Shown: piece after piece, positions 19,111 to 28,301 of the stretch
Layout: each line of letters begins with the position of its first letter
Numbering within the stretch: position 1 is the stretch's first letter
Source of the DNA: Subtercola sp.
Lineage (GTDB): Bacteria; Actinomycetota; Actinomycetes; Actinomycetales; Microbacteriaceae
Direction of reading: 5' to 3'
DNA: 64,000 bases
Assembly: GCA_025463765.1 (NCBI GenBank)
Contig: JAODBC010000093.1
Location: forward strand, 101,100 to 165,099
The notes under the pieces: model-generated
The model's database searches: none
Seen by the model: only the letters and a program-made list of their open reading frames with translations
What the model was told of the DNA's origin: nothing
Translations under genes and position numbers: made by a program

Positions 19111-19893
19111 ATGCCTACAGCAATCGACATGAAGGTCTATATCCTCGCGTGCGGCGCGCTCGGTATGGAACGACGCCTTCTTCTGCCCTCGGCGAATGGT
19201 GGTTCGGCGAGCCGCGATTCGGAATGGATCGAGTGCCCGGTGCACGCCGTTCTGATCGAGCATCCACAGGGCCTCATGCTCTGGGACTGCGCGGTCTCGC
19301 CGGGATGGCAGAGCGAGTGGGGAGAAGAGCAGAAGCGACTCATGCCCTACGAGTTCGCTTCGACCGCGGATCACCTCACCTCGCAGCTCGCAAATCTGGG
19401 ATACTCGCCGGCTGACATCGATCTGCTGGTTCTGAGTCATTTCCACGTCGATCATGCCGGAAATGTCGGCTTGTTCCGCGATTCGGCAACTCGGTTGATC
19501 GTGCAGGAGGCAGAATTGGCGTCGGTCGTCGCCGACAGCAACTACCCGGCTAGAGCTGCAATCCTGGCTTGCGAGTTCACCACCATTCGCGGGGACCACG
19601 AAATTCTGCCGGGTGTACGGGTTCTCTCGACTCCCGGCCACACTCCGGGACTAATGAGCCTCGTCGTCGATCTCGCGAACGACGGTCCGATCATCTTCGC
19701 CTCAGACGCGATCTACCTCTCCGAGTCGATCGAGACGCGAAATTTTGGTGCCGCAGTGTGGAACGGTGAGGAGTGGGCGTCTTCTCTGGATCGGGTGGTG
19801 GGGCTTGCTGAGAAGCTGAACGCTCGACTCGTGTTCGGGCACGATGCAGAGCAGCGCCGTACTTTGCGCCATTCCCCGGACTTCTACAGCTGA
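19111..19893 (+). CDS. Metallo-beta-lactamase-fold hydrolase (N-acyl homoserine lactonase-like)
   Basis: The ATG at 19111 has AAGGAG five bases upstream and gives 260 residues. The dinuclear metal motif HFHVDHAG (H110, H112, D114, H115) is complete; later metal ligands lie in STPGHTPG and in GHDAEQ near the C-terminus. Relatives hydrolyse lactones, including acyl-homoserine lactones, and other esters or amides. The context is catabolic: it is divergent from an amine oxidase and 144 bases ahead of a peptide-type importer. Hydrolysis of a lactone or amide intermediate is more likely than quorum quenching, but neither is shown. Confidence 0.85.
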   Translation: MPTAIDMKVYILACGALGMERRLLLPSANGGSASRDSEWIECPVHAVLIEHPQGLMLWDCAVSPGWQSEWGEEQKRLMPYEFASTADHLTSQLANLGYSPADIDLLVLSHFHVDHAGNVGLFRDSATRLIVQEAELASVVADSNYPARAAILACEFTTIRGDHEILPGVRVLSTPGHTPGLMSLVVDLANDGPIIFASDAIYLSESIETRNFGAAVWNGEEWASSLDRVVGLAEKLNARLVFGHDAEQRRTLRHSPDFYS

Positions 19894-19971
19894 GCCGCTC
19901 ATCGATGCCGCCATGTAACCAGTTTGTTAATTGTGCTGGTCAGCCCGAATCGACTTGAGCGCCGGAGCTAG

Positions 19972-19993
19972 TGTGGAGAAATACCGTTCCACA
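19972..19993. promoter_or_regulatory. Candidate operator TGTGGA-N10-TCCACA
   Basis: TGTGGA at 19972-19977 and TCCACA at 19988-19993 form a perfect inverted repeat ahead of the importer operon, about 45 bases from its first start codon. IclR-type regulators often bind such palindromes, and an IclR gene closes the operon region at 25312. The link is inferred. Confidence 0.35.
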
Positions 19994-20037
19994 TTGCGGA
20001 GCGCCTGTGCCAAATTCGGTTTCACGAGGAGAAGATC

Positions 20038-21648
20038 ATGCATATGAGAACGCGAATGAGGGCATCAGCGGCGGCCGCGGCCCTGCTGGTGACAGCCCTG
20101 GCGCTGAGCGCCTGCAGCTCGGGTGGCACTTCGACCGGGTCGACTGCAGGGGCGGTGCCCGATAGCCTGACGGTCTCACTGAGCCAGGATCCCGACACGC
20201 TCGACCCCGGTGCGACGGGTACGAATGCCGCTCTGCTGGTCAGTGCTCAGATGTTCGATACGCTTATCTATCACTTGAGAGACGGAAAGGGTGACTACCA
20301 GCCCGGGCTCGCGACCTCCTACGACATGAATACCGACGCAACGGAATTCACGTTCCATCTGCGAAGCGACGTGACGTTCCAGGACGGAACACCTCTCACC
20401 GCCGAGGCAGTCAAAGCCACCTTCGACCACGTAGCGGATCCGGCCACCAAGTCGATCGTGGGAATGCCCTACCTCGGGCCCTACAAAGAGACGAGGATCG
20501 TCGACGACCACACCGCCACCGTGGTCTTCAATACGCCGTATCCGGCATTCGCCGATCAGGCGGCTCAACCTTCATTGGCCATCTCGTCGCCCACGGCACT
20601 CACGAAGTGGGGAGCCGACTACGGCCAGCACCCGGTCGGTACCGGCCCATTCTCGTTCGTCTCGTGGACGAAGGGTCAGGAGGTCGTGCTCGAACGGAAT
20701 CCCGCGTACAACTGGGGCCCTGAACCGCTCGGCACTGGGCCAGCCACTATCTCAAAGCTGACCATTAAGGTGCTGACCGACCAGACCGCCGAATACAACG
20801 CTCTGCGCACGGGCGAGATCGACGCTGCAGACAACCTGACCAGCCAGGATCTGTCGTCAGCCCAGAGCTCCGGCATGCACGTGACCTCTGCGATTGCCGC
20901 CGGATTGCCGTTCGGATTCTTTCTGAACAGTACACTCGCTCCTCTCAACGACCCGGCCGTTCGTCAAGCCATCGTGAACGGCGTCGACCGTAAAGCAATC
21001 GTCGACACGCTCTTCCAAGGCGTCTTCACCCCCTCCACTGGAGTTCTCACGCCGGGAAGCAGTGCCTACGTCGACGGCTCGGAGTACCTGAAATATGACC
21101 CGGATGCTGCAACCGCCGCCCTGCAGAAGGCAGGCTGGAGCATGGGCAGCGACGGCATCATGGAGAAGGGCGGCCAGAAGCTCACCCTGCAACTCGCCGA
21201 CCTCACCGACTGGTCGACATGGGGATACGGCGACATGGCAACCCTCATCCAGGCACAGCTGAAGAAGATTGGCGTCGACCTGCAGATCACTTCTGAACCG
21301 CAGAGCACGGCACTGCCGAAGATCACCAGTGCCAGCGATCCGTACCACCTCGCGCCGATGTTCTACTGGGCCGCAGACCCGAGTCTGCTGCGTAACACCT
21401 TCGGCACGGCTGGTCTCGACGGCTACAACTGGGGGCGTACGTCAGACCCCGCCCTCGATGCCGCATTCGACGCGGCCGACGCGTCGACCACAGGACGAAT
21501 CGCCGCCTACAAAAACATCGTCTCCACGCTCAACTCGGAGTCGCTGTACCTGCCGATCTACGACCTGCAGTTCTCGCTGGTCTCACCGACGGTGAGCTCT
21601 GTCGAGGTAAGCCCCGAAGGGCTGCCGTATTACAAGACAGTGAAGTAA
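20038..21648 (+). CDS. Peptide/opine-type ABC importer, substrate-binding lipoprotein
   Basis: The 536-residue protein starts at an ATG six bases after AGGAG. It has a lipoprotein signal with the lipobox LSAC (Cys26), so it is anchored to the outer face of the membrane. The body is a family 5 solute-binding protein (DppA/OppA type), with motifs such as FTFHLRSDVTFQDGTPLTAE near residues 103-122. It is the first gene of a five-gene importer operon (20038-25233). Family 5 proteins bind peptides, nickel chelates, opines and aminopolycarboxylates. In known EDTA degraders the importer is of this kind, which fits the neighbouring NtaA/DmoA monooxygenase and amine oxidases, but the ligand is not known. 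Confidence 0.93.
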   Translation: MHMRTRMRASAAAAALLVTALALSACSSGGTSTGSTAGAVPDSLTVSLSQDPDTLDPGATGTNAALLVSAQMFDTLIYHLRDGKGDYQPGLATSYDMNTDATEFTFHLRSDVTFQDGTPLTAEAVKATFDHVADPATKSIVGMPYLGPYKETRIVDDHTATVVFNTPYPAFADQAAQPSLAISSPTALTKWGADYGQHPVGTGPFSFVSWTKGQEVVLERNPAYNWGPEPLGTGPATISKLTIKVLTDQTAEYNALRTGEIDAADNLTSQDLSSAQSSGMHVTSAIAAGLPFGFFLNSTLAPLNDPAVRQAIVNGVDRKAIVDTLFQGVFTPSTGVLTPGSSAYVDGSEYLKYDPDAATAALQKAGWSMGSDGIMEKGGQKLTLQLADLTDWSTWGYGDMATLIQAQLKKIGVDLQITSEPQSTALPKITSASDPYHLAPMFYWAADPSLLRNTFGTAGLDGYNWGRTSDPALDAAFDAADASTTGRIAAYKNIVSTLNSESLYLPIYDLQFSLVSPTVSSVEVSPEGLPYYKTVK

Positions 21649-21729
21649 CACCGGCACAAACACCGTATTCACCCTGAGAGGGGTCGCGCACGCAGTGCGG
21701 CCCCTCTCGCAAATGGAAAGACGACAGCC

Positions 21730-22653
21730 GTGCGATATGTAGTGGGCAGAGTTCTTTCGGCCATACCCGTTCTCCTAGGCGTGGCCATCATCGTCTTTCT
21801 CATTCTGCGACTGATCCCCGGTGATCCAGCCACCCTCATCCTGCAGGGTACCGAAATCACCCCCGATCGGCTCGCTCAGGTACGGGCGCAATTCGGCCTC
21901 GACCAACCTCTGCCCGCCCAATTCGTCGTCTTCATCGGCAACATCGTGCGGGGTGACTTCGGATACTCCTACCTCACGTCGTCGCCCGTCTCGAGCGAGC
22001 TCGCTCAGCGCATACCATCCTCACTCGGGCTGGCCTCCGGCGCGCTCATCGTCGCCCTGGCCGTGGGAATTCCGGCCGGAATCCTGGCTGGTGTTCGCCC
22101 CAATTCATTCATCGACCGAGTTATGACGGGCGTCTCGGTGCTCGGCATCGCGATTCCGTATTTCTGGCTCGCGCTGCTACTCATCTCCGTCTTCGCCGTG
22201 AACCTGCGCTGGTTTCCTGCCCTCGGCGTGAACGGTATAAACGCTCTCGTGCTTCCGAGCATCGCCCTCGGCCTGGGTTACGCAGCCATCATCACCCGAT
22301 TGCTCCGATCATCCTTGATCACGATCTATCAACAGCCGTACATCCTGGTGGCCCGAGCCAAGGGGCTCTCAGAATCGCGCATCCTCTTTCGGCACGCTCT
22401 GCGGAACGGGATATCGTCATCGATCACCATGATCGGATTGCAGATCGGAAACATGCTCGCGGGCGCGGTGGCCATCGAGGTCGTGTTCGGCAGACCGGGA
22501 ATCGGCTACTACCTCGTCGACTCGGTCAACAAGCGCGACATCCCGGCCATCCAGGCGATTGTGCTGCTCATCGCCGTTCTCTACGTGGTGATCAACATCA
22601 TCGTCGATATTCTGCAGGGCATTCTCGACCCGAAAGTGAGAAAAGACTGGTGA
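21730..22653 (+). CDS. Peptide-type ABC importer permease, DppB family
   Basis: The 307-residue protein begins with GTG at 21730. It has about six membrane segments and the DppB N-terminal signature (PVLLGVAIIVFLILRLIPGDPA). The cytoplasmic coupling motif EAA-G is present as YILVARAKGLSESRILFRHALRN near residues 207-229. Its stop overlaps the next permease start by 4 bases (GTGA). It forms the membrane channel with the following DppC-type protein. Confidence 0.95.
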   Translation: MRYVVGRVLSAIPVLLGVAIIVFLILRLIPGDPATLILQGTEITPDRLAQVRAQFGLDQPLPAQFVVFIGNIVRGDFGYSYLTSSPVSSELAQRIPSSLGLASGALIVALAVGIPAGILAGVRPNSFIDRVMTGVSVLGIAIPYFWLALLLISVFAVNLRWFPALGVNGINALVLPSIALGLGYAAIITRLLRSSLITIYQQPYILVARAKGLSESRILFRHALRNGISSSITMIGLQIGNMLAGAVAIEVVFGRPGIGYYLVDSVNKRDIPAIQAIVLLIAVLYVVINIIVDILQGILDPKVRKDW

Positions 22654-23528
22654 CCCAAGGCACCCTCATCACCGCCCCAGTGCTGCCGAGCGTGCGGAGG
22701 CCAGCCCGGCGGGAGCGGAGCTTCGTACTCCGCCACCTCGGTGCTCTGGTTCTGGTGGCGGCTTCGGTGGCGATCGTCGTCGTCGTTGCAGCTGCTCCTC
22801 TGATCGCGCACTTCTCACCCATCGACGTGGTTGGCCCTGCCCGCACTGCTCCGAACGGAACGTACTGGTTCGGCACAGACAATCTCGGTCGTGATGTCTT
22901 CTCGCGAACGCTGTTCGGCGGCCAGCAGACGCTCGCCATCGCGGCGATCAGCATTGCCGTCGCGACGTTCATCGGGGTGCTCATCGGGGTGGTCGCGGGC
23001 TATTTCTCCGGGGCAGGTTCGATGACGCTGATGCGGCTTATGGATGTTCTGCTGGCCTTTCCGACGATGCTTCTCGCGCTCGTGGTGATCGCCGTCGCCG
23101 GATCGAATGCTCAAACGCTGACCATCGCCGTCGCGATAGCGTACATCCCTACTTTCGCCCGGGTGGTCTTCGGTTCCACGCGGCGGATACGGAGCGAGGA
23201 CTACATTCTGGCCGCCCGCGTCGTCGGTTGCTCGACGTTACGCATCCTCTACAACCACGTTCTGCGATCGCTCTTTGTGGAGATCATCATTCTGGCGAGC
23301 AGCGCCCTGGGCTGGGCGGTACTGCTTGCGGCCGGGCTCAGCTTTCTGGGGTTCGGAGTCACGCCGCCTGATCCCGAGTGGGGAGCCTCATTGAGTGCGG
23401 GAACCGCTTACATCAACAACGCATTCTGGATGTCGGCTGCACCGGGAGTCGCTATCACCCTCGTCATTCTCATCACCAACCTGGCCGGCGACCGCATCGC
23501 GGCCTGGTGGCAGCGAACGGGGCGCTGA
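22650..23528 (+). CDS. Peptide-type ABC importer permease, DppC family
   Basis: The 292-residue protein begins with GTG at 22650, overlapping the previous stop. It has the DppC features: an N-terminal membrane segment, GTDNLGRDVFSRTLFGGQ near residues 75-92, and the coupling motif YILAARVVGCSTLRILYNHV near 184-203. Its stop overlaps the start of the first ATPase (TGATG). It is the second permease of the importer. Confidence 0.95.
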   Translation: MTQGTLITAPVLPSVRRPARRERSFVLRHLGALVLVAASVAIVVVVAAAPLIAHFSPIDVVGPARTAPNGTYWFGTDNLGRDVFSRTLFGGQQTLAIAAISIAVATFIGVLIGVVAGYFSGAGSMTLMRLMDVLLAFPTMLLALVVIAVAGSNAQTLTIAVAIAYIPTFARVVFGSTRRIRSEDYILAARVVGCSTLRILYNHVLRSLFVEIIILASSALGWAVLLAAGLSFLGFGVTPPDPEWGASLSAGTAYINNAFWMSAAPGVAITLVILITNLAGDRIAAWWQRTGR

Positions 23529-24376
23529 TGACGAATTCGCCTGTGATCGTCCAGCGGCCAGCCGCACCAGCGAACTCGGTTCTGCTCGACGTCTCTGGTC
23601 TGTGCATCACCTACCCCTCGGCAACCGAGGCGTCGGTCGACTCCGTCTCGTTCGCGCTCGATGCCGGCCGTACGCTGGGTATCGTCGGCGAATCCGGGTC
23701 AGGCAAGAGCACTTTGTGCCTCGCCCTGCTCGGCCTTCTGCCCACGGGCACCACGGTCACGGGTCAGGCGCTGTTCGGCGATCGCGACCTGATCGGGCTG
23801 CCGCCACGTGAACTCCGCAAGATTCGGGGTAAAGAGATCGGTCTCGTCTACCAGGACCCGATGGCGGCGCTCAACCCGGTGAAATCGATCGGAGCGCAAC
23901 TGCGCGAGCCGCTCGTTCTGCACACAGGCCTCGGCAGGGCCGCAGCAGACAAGGAAGCCGTTCGGCTGCTCGATCGGGTCGGCATCGCTGACGCGCAGGG
24001 CAAGCTGTCGATGTACCCGTTCGAGTTGAGCGGCGGCATGCGCCAACGGGTCGCTATAGCGATGGCGATCTCGTGCGAGCCCGCCCTGATCATCGCCGAC
24101 GAACCGACGACCGCACTCGATGTGACGGTTCAAGCTCAGGTTCTCGCGCTGCTCGCAGAACTGCAGACCGACCTCTCGCTCACGATGCTGTTCGTCAGTC
24201 ACGACCTGAGCGTCGTCGCGTCGGTCTCCGACCAGATTCTCGTGATGCAGAACGGTGTCGCCGTCGAACAGGGCACGGTTCACGAGGTTCTCAATTCGCC
24301 CGCAGACCCTTACACGAGGCAACTCATCGAGTCGCTGCTCACGCTGGAGAAACCACGGAAGGATCGAGAGCGATGA
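23528..24376 (+). CDS. Peptide-type ABC importer ATPase, DppD family
   Basis: The 282-residue protein starts at the ATG at 23528. It has Walker A GESGSGKST, the signature LSGGMRQRV, Walker B LIIADEPTTALD and the switch His in FVSHDLSV. The C-terminal oligopeptide/dipeptide domain (SPADPYTRQLIESL) is typical of DppD/OppD. It overlaps the next gene by 4 bases (ATGA). Paired with the following ATPase it drives uptake. Confidence 0.95.
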   Translation: MTNSPVIVQRPAAPANSVLLDVSGLCITYPSATEASVDSVSFALDAGRTLGIVGESGSGKSTLCLALLGLLPTGTTVTGQALFGDRDLIGLPPRELRKIRGKEIGLVYQDPMAALNPVKSIGAQLREPLVLHTGLGRAAADKEAVRLLDRVGIADAQGKLSMYPFELSGGMRQRVAIAMAISCEPALIIADEPTTALDVTVQAQVLALLAELQTDLSLTMLFVSHDLSVVASVSDQILVMQNGVAVEQGTVHEVLNSPADPYTRQLIESLLTLEKPRKDRER

Positions 24377-25233
24377 CGGAAGTTTCCCCGCCCGGTATGA
24401 CATCGGATCAGACGCCGCTGTTGGCAGCGCAGAACATCACCCTGAGCTACAAGCCGCGTCGCGTGCGGGTTCCGTGGTCGACCCACACGAAACACGACGT
24501 ACTGGCTCTGGATGACGTCAGCATCGATGTCTACCAAGGCGAGATTCTGGGCATCGTCGGCGAGTCGGGCAGCGGCAAGAGCAGCCTCGCCCGAGTGCTC
24601 GTCGGGTTGCAGAAGCCGACCTCCGGTACGGTGACGATCGGAGAGAACAGTTCGGCGAGCGGCAAGTCTGCCGAGCGCCGGCACCTGCACCGTGGCGTAC
24701 AGATGGTGTTCCAGGACTCGCTCAATTCGCTCGACCCGGGAATGAGCGTGCTCGACTCTGTTGCCGAAGCGCACCTGGTCAATCATCCCGGCTCCTCCGG
24801 CTCTGCCAGTAGACGGGCCGCGAGCGAATTTCTGACCGACCTCGGGCTGGCCACGGCCATGCTCAGTCGTCGCCCGCTCGAACTCTCGGGGGGCCAGCGT
24901 CAGCGGGTCAACCTCGCCCGAGCCCTGGTCTGCGAGCCCAAGATCGTGGTCGCCGACGAGCCGACGTCGGCGCTGGATGTGACCACCCGAGTTCGCATCC
25001 TCGAATTGATTCTGTCGGTGCGCGACACCTACGACGTTTCGTTCGTCTTCATCAGTCACGACCTGAACATCGTGCGGTTCCTGTGCGATCGTGCTGTCGT
25101 CATGGAGCGCGGACGGGTGGTCGAGACGGGAGTGACGAACGAGTTGTTCGATCACCCCGGCGAGCCCTACACCGAGCAGCTCGTGCGGGCCACGCCGTCC
25201 CTCACCTCGGTGATTGGCAGACTGAAGGCGTGA
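24373..25233 (+). CDS. Peptide-type ABC importer ATPase, DppF family
   Basis: The 286-residue protein starts at the ATG at 24373. It carries Walker A GESGSGKSS, the signature LSGGQRQRV, Walker B VVADEPTSALD and the switch His in FISHDLNI. The C-terminal HPGEPYTEQL segment marks a DppF/OppF ATPase. It is the last gene of the importer operon and is convergent with the IclR gene. Confidence 0.95.
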   Translation: MTEVSPPGMTSDQTPLLAAQNITLSYKPRRVRVPWSTHTKHDVLALDDVSIDVYQGEILGIVGESGSGKSSLARVLVGLQKPTSGTVTIGENSSASGKSAERRHLHRGVQMVFQDSLNSLDPGMSVLDSVAEAHLVNHPGSSGSASRRAASEFLTDLGLATAMLSRRPLELSGGQRQRVNLARALVCEPKIVVADEPTSALDVTTRVRILELILSVRDTYDVSFVFISHDLNIVRFLCDRAVVMERGRVVETGVTNELFDHPGEPYTEQLVRATPSLTSVIGRLKA

Positions 25234-25271
25234 GCGCCTGCACGGTTGTGGCTACGGGAATGCTGTGGCAG

Positions 25272-25299
25272 GGCCGAGCAGCCGAAAGCGGATTCGGCC
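25272..25299. terminator. Possible hairpin after the importer operon
   Basis: GGCCGA (25272-25277) pairs with TCGGCC (25294-25299) between the importer operon and the convergent IclR gene. There is no T-tract, so its role is uncertain. Confidence 0.25.
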
Positions 25300-25311
25300 G
25301 GTCTGCGGCGT

Positions 25312-26097
25312 TCAGAACGCGTTGGGCAGGCTGATCAAATCTGCAGCTGCTCGCGTGAGACGCCCGAGCCGCTCGGCCTGGCGGGGGTCGAACCGTGTCT
25401 TCGGCATTGAGATGCAGATGCTCGCCACTGGTTTCGATGCGGCATCAAAGATGGGTGCGCCGATGGCAGAGACTGTCGGGCGGTACTCGGTGTTGTTGAC
25501 CGCGTAACCCTGCTGCCTGATGAGTTGGAGTTCGTCTCGCAGACGTTCCGGCTGCGTGATGGTGTTGGCGGAATACCCTTTCAGGGTGCCGGAGACGACC
25601 AGCTCGACTTCTGCCGGGTCGAGGTAGGCGAGGATGGCCTTTCCGGTCGCCGTCGCGTGAAGCGGTGAGATGTCGCCGATCGGGCTGAACGTGCGAACGG
25701 ACTGGGTGCAGTCGACCCGGTCGATGAGGGCGACCGACGTTGGGCCGTTCAGGATGGAGAGGTGGATCGTCTCGTCGGTGGCATTCATGAGTTCGGTCAT
25801 CGGGCCCCGCGCGCGTGCGATGAGGTCGGTGCCGGTCAGCGCTCGCGGCCTGACGGCCAGTGCTCTGGCGCTGACCTCCCACAGTGGCGAATCCGGGCTC
25901 GACTGGTGAATCCAGCCTGCCGATTCGAGGGTGGTGAGAGTGCGCTGCACCGTGGATTTCGAGTACCCGAAGTCCGCGACCAACTGGCTGAGGGAGACCG
26001 GCTGCAGCTCTGCTACTTTCTCGAGTACACGAAAGGAGCGGAGAACGCTCGACATCTGAGATGTCGAACGCTTCTCGTCTACGTCATTGTTCAGCAT
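25312..26097 (-). CDS. IclR-family transcriptional regulator
   Basis: From the ATG at 26097 (AAGGG site) the protein has 261 residues. An N-terminal winged helix (SLSQLVADFGYSKSTVQRTLTTL, about residues 36-58) is followed by the IclR effector domain, with ATGKAILAYL and a C-terminal ASICISMPKTRF segment. IclR proteins usually control nearby catabolic genes in response to a substrate or intermediate. It lies between the importer operon and the catabolic chain that starts at 32003, so it probably regulates one or both. A GTG two codons upstream (26103) is an alternative start. Confidence 0.92.
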   Translation of the reverse strand: MLNNDVDEKRSTSQMSSVLRSFRVLEKVAELQPVSLSQLVADFGYSKSTVQRTLTTLESAGWIHQSSPDSPLWEVSARALAVRPRALTGTDLIARARGPMTELMNATDETIHLSILNGPTSVALIDRVDCTQSVRTFSPIGDISPLHATATGKAILAYLDPAEVELVVSGTLKGYSANTITQPERLRDELQLIRQQGYAVNNTEYRPTVSAIGAPIFDAASKPVASICISMPKTRFDPRQAERLGRLTRAAADLISLPNAF

Positions 26098-26148
26098 TGG
26101 CACCCTTGGTCAGCGTGTCTGGTAATCGAAGAGGCCACAAGTGTATTC

Positions 26149-27219
26149 TCATGCGCCCAGCGTTCGGAGCATGTGCAACACGAACTCCTCGGTGGTCGCT
26201 GTGCCACCGAGATCCGGTGTCGAAATCCCCGCCTCAAGCGTACCTTCGAACGCTGTCGTGAGCGTTCCGGCCGCTTCGAACTCGCCCAGGTGTTCCAGCA
26301 TCATGGCTCCTGCCCAGAGCGCCCCGACGGGGTTTGCGATTCCCTTGCCGGCTATGTCGGGCGCCGAGCCGTGTACGGGCTCGAACATCGATGGGTAGCG
26401 ACGCTCAGGGTTCAGATTGCCGCTCGGTGCGATGCCGATCGAGCCGGCCACTCCGGCGACGAGATCAGAGAGGATGTCTCCGAACAGGTTGGAGGCGACA
26501 ATAGTGTGCACGCTGGTCGGCCGAGCCACCAGCCGCGCAGCAAGGGCATCGATCAGCACTTTGTCGACGATCACTCCTTCGAACTGGGAACAGACCTCTG
26601 ACACGACCTCATCCCAGAACGGCATGGTGTGAATGATGCCGTTCGACTTCGTGGCCGAAACCAAAGTTCCCCCACGACGGGATGCGAGTTCTGCCGCGAA
26701 GCGCGCGACGCGGGTGATTCCCTTTCGCGTGAAGACGTTCTCCTGAACCGCGAACTCGTCGTCACGGCCACGATTGAATCGGCCGCCGATCTCGGAGTAT
26801 TCGCCTTCGACGTTCTCCCGCACGATGACGATGTCGAGCCCGGCCGAGTCGTAGACGGAACCACGAACGCCAGGCAGCATGCGCATGGGCCGGAGATTCA
26901 CATATTGTTCGAACTCCCGGCGAATGGGTATCAACAGGCCCCACAATGTGACGTCGTCGGGAATGTCGGGCGTTCCGACTGCACCGAGAAACGTCGCGTC
27001 ACCATCGGAGAGCTGTTCGATACCGTCGACCGGCATCATTCGTCCGGTCGCCCGAAAGGTGTCGGCACTCCACGGCCGCTCCCGCCAGTGCACCCCGAAC
27101 TCGAATCTGGCTGCCAGTACATCGACGCATCGCACAGTGGCATCAGTGACTTCGACCCCAATTCCGTCGCCCGGAATGGTGTCGACGGTGTAGCTGCGTA
27201 CTGATGCAGAGTTCGTCAC
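26149..27219 (-). CDS. Isocitrate/isopropylmalate dehydrogenase family, tartrate dehydrogenase (TtuC) type
   Basis: The GTG at 27219 overlaps the upstream stop by 4 bases (GTGA) and gives 356 residues, the family length. The start is preceded by GAGGAG within the upstream gene. The nucleotide-binding hallmark MFEPVHGSAPDIAGKGIANP is complete, and the substrate-binding Arg residues lie in the VNLRPMRMLPGV region. RENVEGEYSEIGGR is characteristic of tartrate/D-malate dehydrogenases. The family oxidises 2-hydroxyacids at C2 and often decarboxylates them, using NAD and a divalent metal. It is the last gene of the coupled five-gene chain and would suit a C4 hydroxyacid from the pathway. Confidence 0.88.
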   Translation of the reverse strand: MTNSASVRSYTVDTIPGDGIGVEVTDATVRCVDVLAARFEFGVHWRERPWSADTFRATGRMMPVDGIEQLSDGDATFLGAVGTPDIPDDVTLWGLLIPIRREFEQYVNLRPMRMLPGVRGSVYDSAGLDIVIVRENVEGEYSEIGGRFNRGRDDEFAVQENVFTRKGITRVARFAAELASRRGGTLVSATKSNGIIHTMPFWDEVVSEVCSQFEGVIVDKVLIDALAARLVARPTSVHTIVASNLFGDILSDLVAGVAGSIGIAPSGNLNPERRYPSMFEPVHGSAPDIAGKGIANPVGALWAGAMMLEHLGEFEAAGTLTTAFEGTLEAGISTPDLGGTATTEEFVLHMLRTLGA

Positions 27220-28301
27220 AACAGCACCACTCCTCTGCCGAGTATTCGGCCATTCTGTAGGTCTGACACTGCTTCGTTCAGATCGGCGAACGGGTAGTAC
27301 CGGGTGACGAGGCGATCCAGGTCGATCGTCTTGTCTTCGCACCACCGCAGATAGTCGGGATAGTCGTGTTCGGGCACCGACGAACCTCCGAAGCTGCCGA
27401 CCAGTCGTTTCTCGCTGAGCTGCATGTCGCGGCCGTCGATGATGAGTGGCCCTCGGGGTACGCCGACGAGCACGACTGTTCCGCCGGGAGAGATGCCGAT
27501 CTCTCCCGGTCTGACGAGACGAAGTGCCAGTTGAGTGCTGGAATCGACCCCGACGCAGTCGATGACCACATCGAGCCCTCGGCGATCGTTCTCACTCGCC
27601 CAGTCCGCTACGATCTGCTCGGCCGTACCGAGGGAAGAGTCGACCAGGATGCTCGCGCCCATCGAAGCGGCGAACTCCAGCTTGTTCGGGTCGAGGTCGA
27701 TGGCGAACACTTCGGCGGCGCCCAGCGCTTTCGCCGCGGCCACCGCTGAGCATCCGACGCCACCCACGCCGATGATAGCCACGGTGTCCCCGGGCTGAAC
27801 GGCTGCGGTGTTCCGCACCGCGCCGGCTCCTGTCGGCACAGCGCAACCGACGATCGACAGTGCTGGTTCGGGCGCGCGTTCGAGCGGAAACAGGTAGCAC
27901 TCGTCTGCCACGGTGAACTCCGACCACGTGAAGATGTCAGGCGTTCTCGCGATCACGCCGTCGCCGAGCACCGCGGTGGCCGGTTCGGGGGTTCGCCCTT
28001 CGAGTGTGGAGCCGCGGGGAATCCAGCCGACCAGAACATCGTCACCGACCATGATCTTCTCGACGGCCGACCCGACCTCGATGACGACGCCGACGGCTTC
28101 GTGCCCCAGAGCTCGTGGCGCGGTCTTCCGAGCGGCGGCGAGCGCACCGCTGATCTGGTGCAGCTGACTGTGGCAGACTCCGGTGGCGGTGATGCGAACG
28201 ACCGCCTGGTGTGGCCCGGGAGGCGGAACAACAGCGTCTTCGACGCTCAGCCGAGCCGCTCCGGGCCGAATGACAGCAACCCGGGTGGGCCAGCCGATCA
28301 C
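27216..28301 (-). CDS. Zinc-type alcohol dehydrogenase (MDR) lacking the structural zinc lobe
   Basis: The GTG at 28301 overlaps the aldehyde dehydrogenase stop (GTGA) and gives 361 residues. The GroES-like domain keeps the catalytic zinc ligands in GVCHSQ and GHEAVG. The Rossmann motif is GVGGVG. Where class I and III enzymes have four cysteines for structural zinc (after VLVGWIPRG), this protein has a cysteine-free loop. The enzyme interconverts an alcohol and an aldehyde or ketone with NAD(P). Position between an aldehyde dehydrogenase and a hydroxyacid dehydrogenase suggests sequential oxidation. A start further upstream would lie deep in the preceding gene. Confidence 0.88.
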   Translation of the reverse strand: MIGWPTRVAVIRPGAARLSVEDAVVPPPGPHQAVVRITATGVCHSQLHQISGALAAARKTAPRALGHEAVGVVIEVGSAVEKIMVGDDVLVGWIPRGSTLEGRTPEPATAVLGDGVIARTPDIFTWSEFTVADECYLFPLERAPEPALSIVGCAVPTGAGAVRNTAAVQPGDTVAIIGVGGVGCSAVAAAKALGAAEVFAIDLDPNKLEFAASMGASILVDSSLGTAEQIVADWASENDRRGLDVVIDCVGVDSSTQLALRLVRPGEIGISPGGTVVLVGVPRGPLIIDGRDMQLSEKRLVGSFGGSSVPEHDYPDYLRWCEDKTIDLDRLVTRYYPFADLNEAVSDLQNGRILGRGVVLL

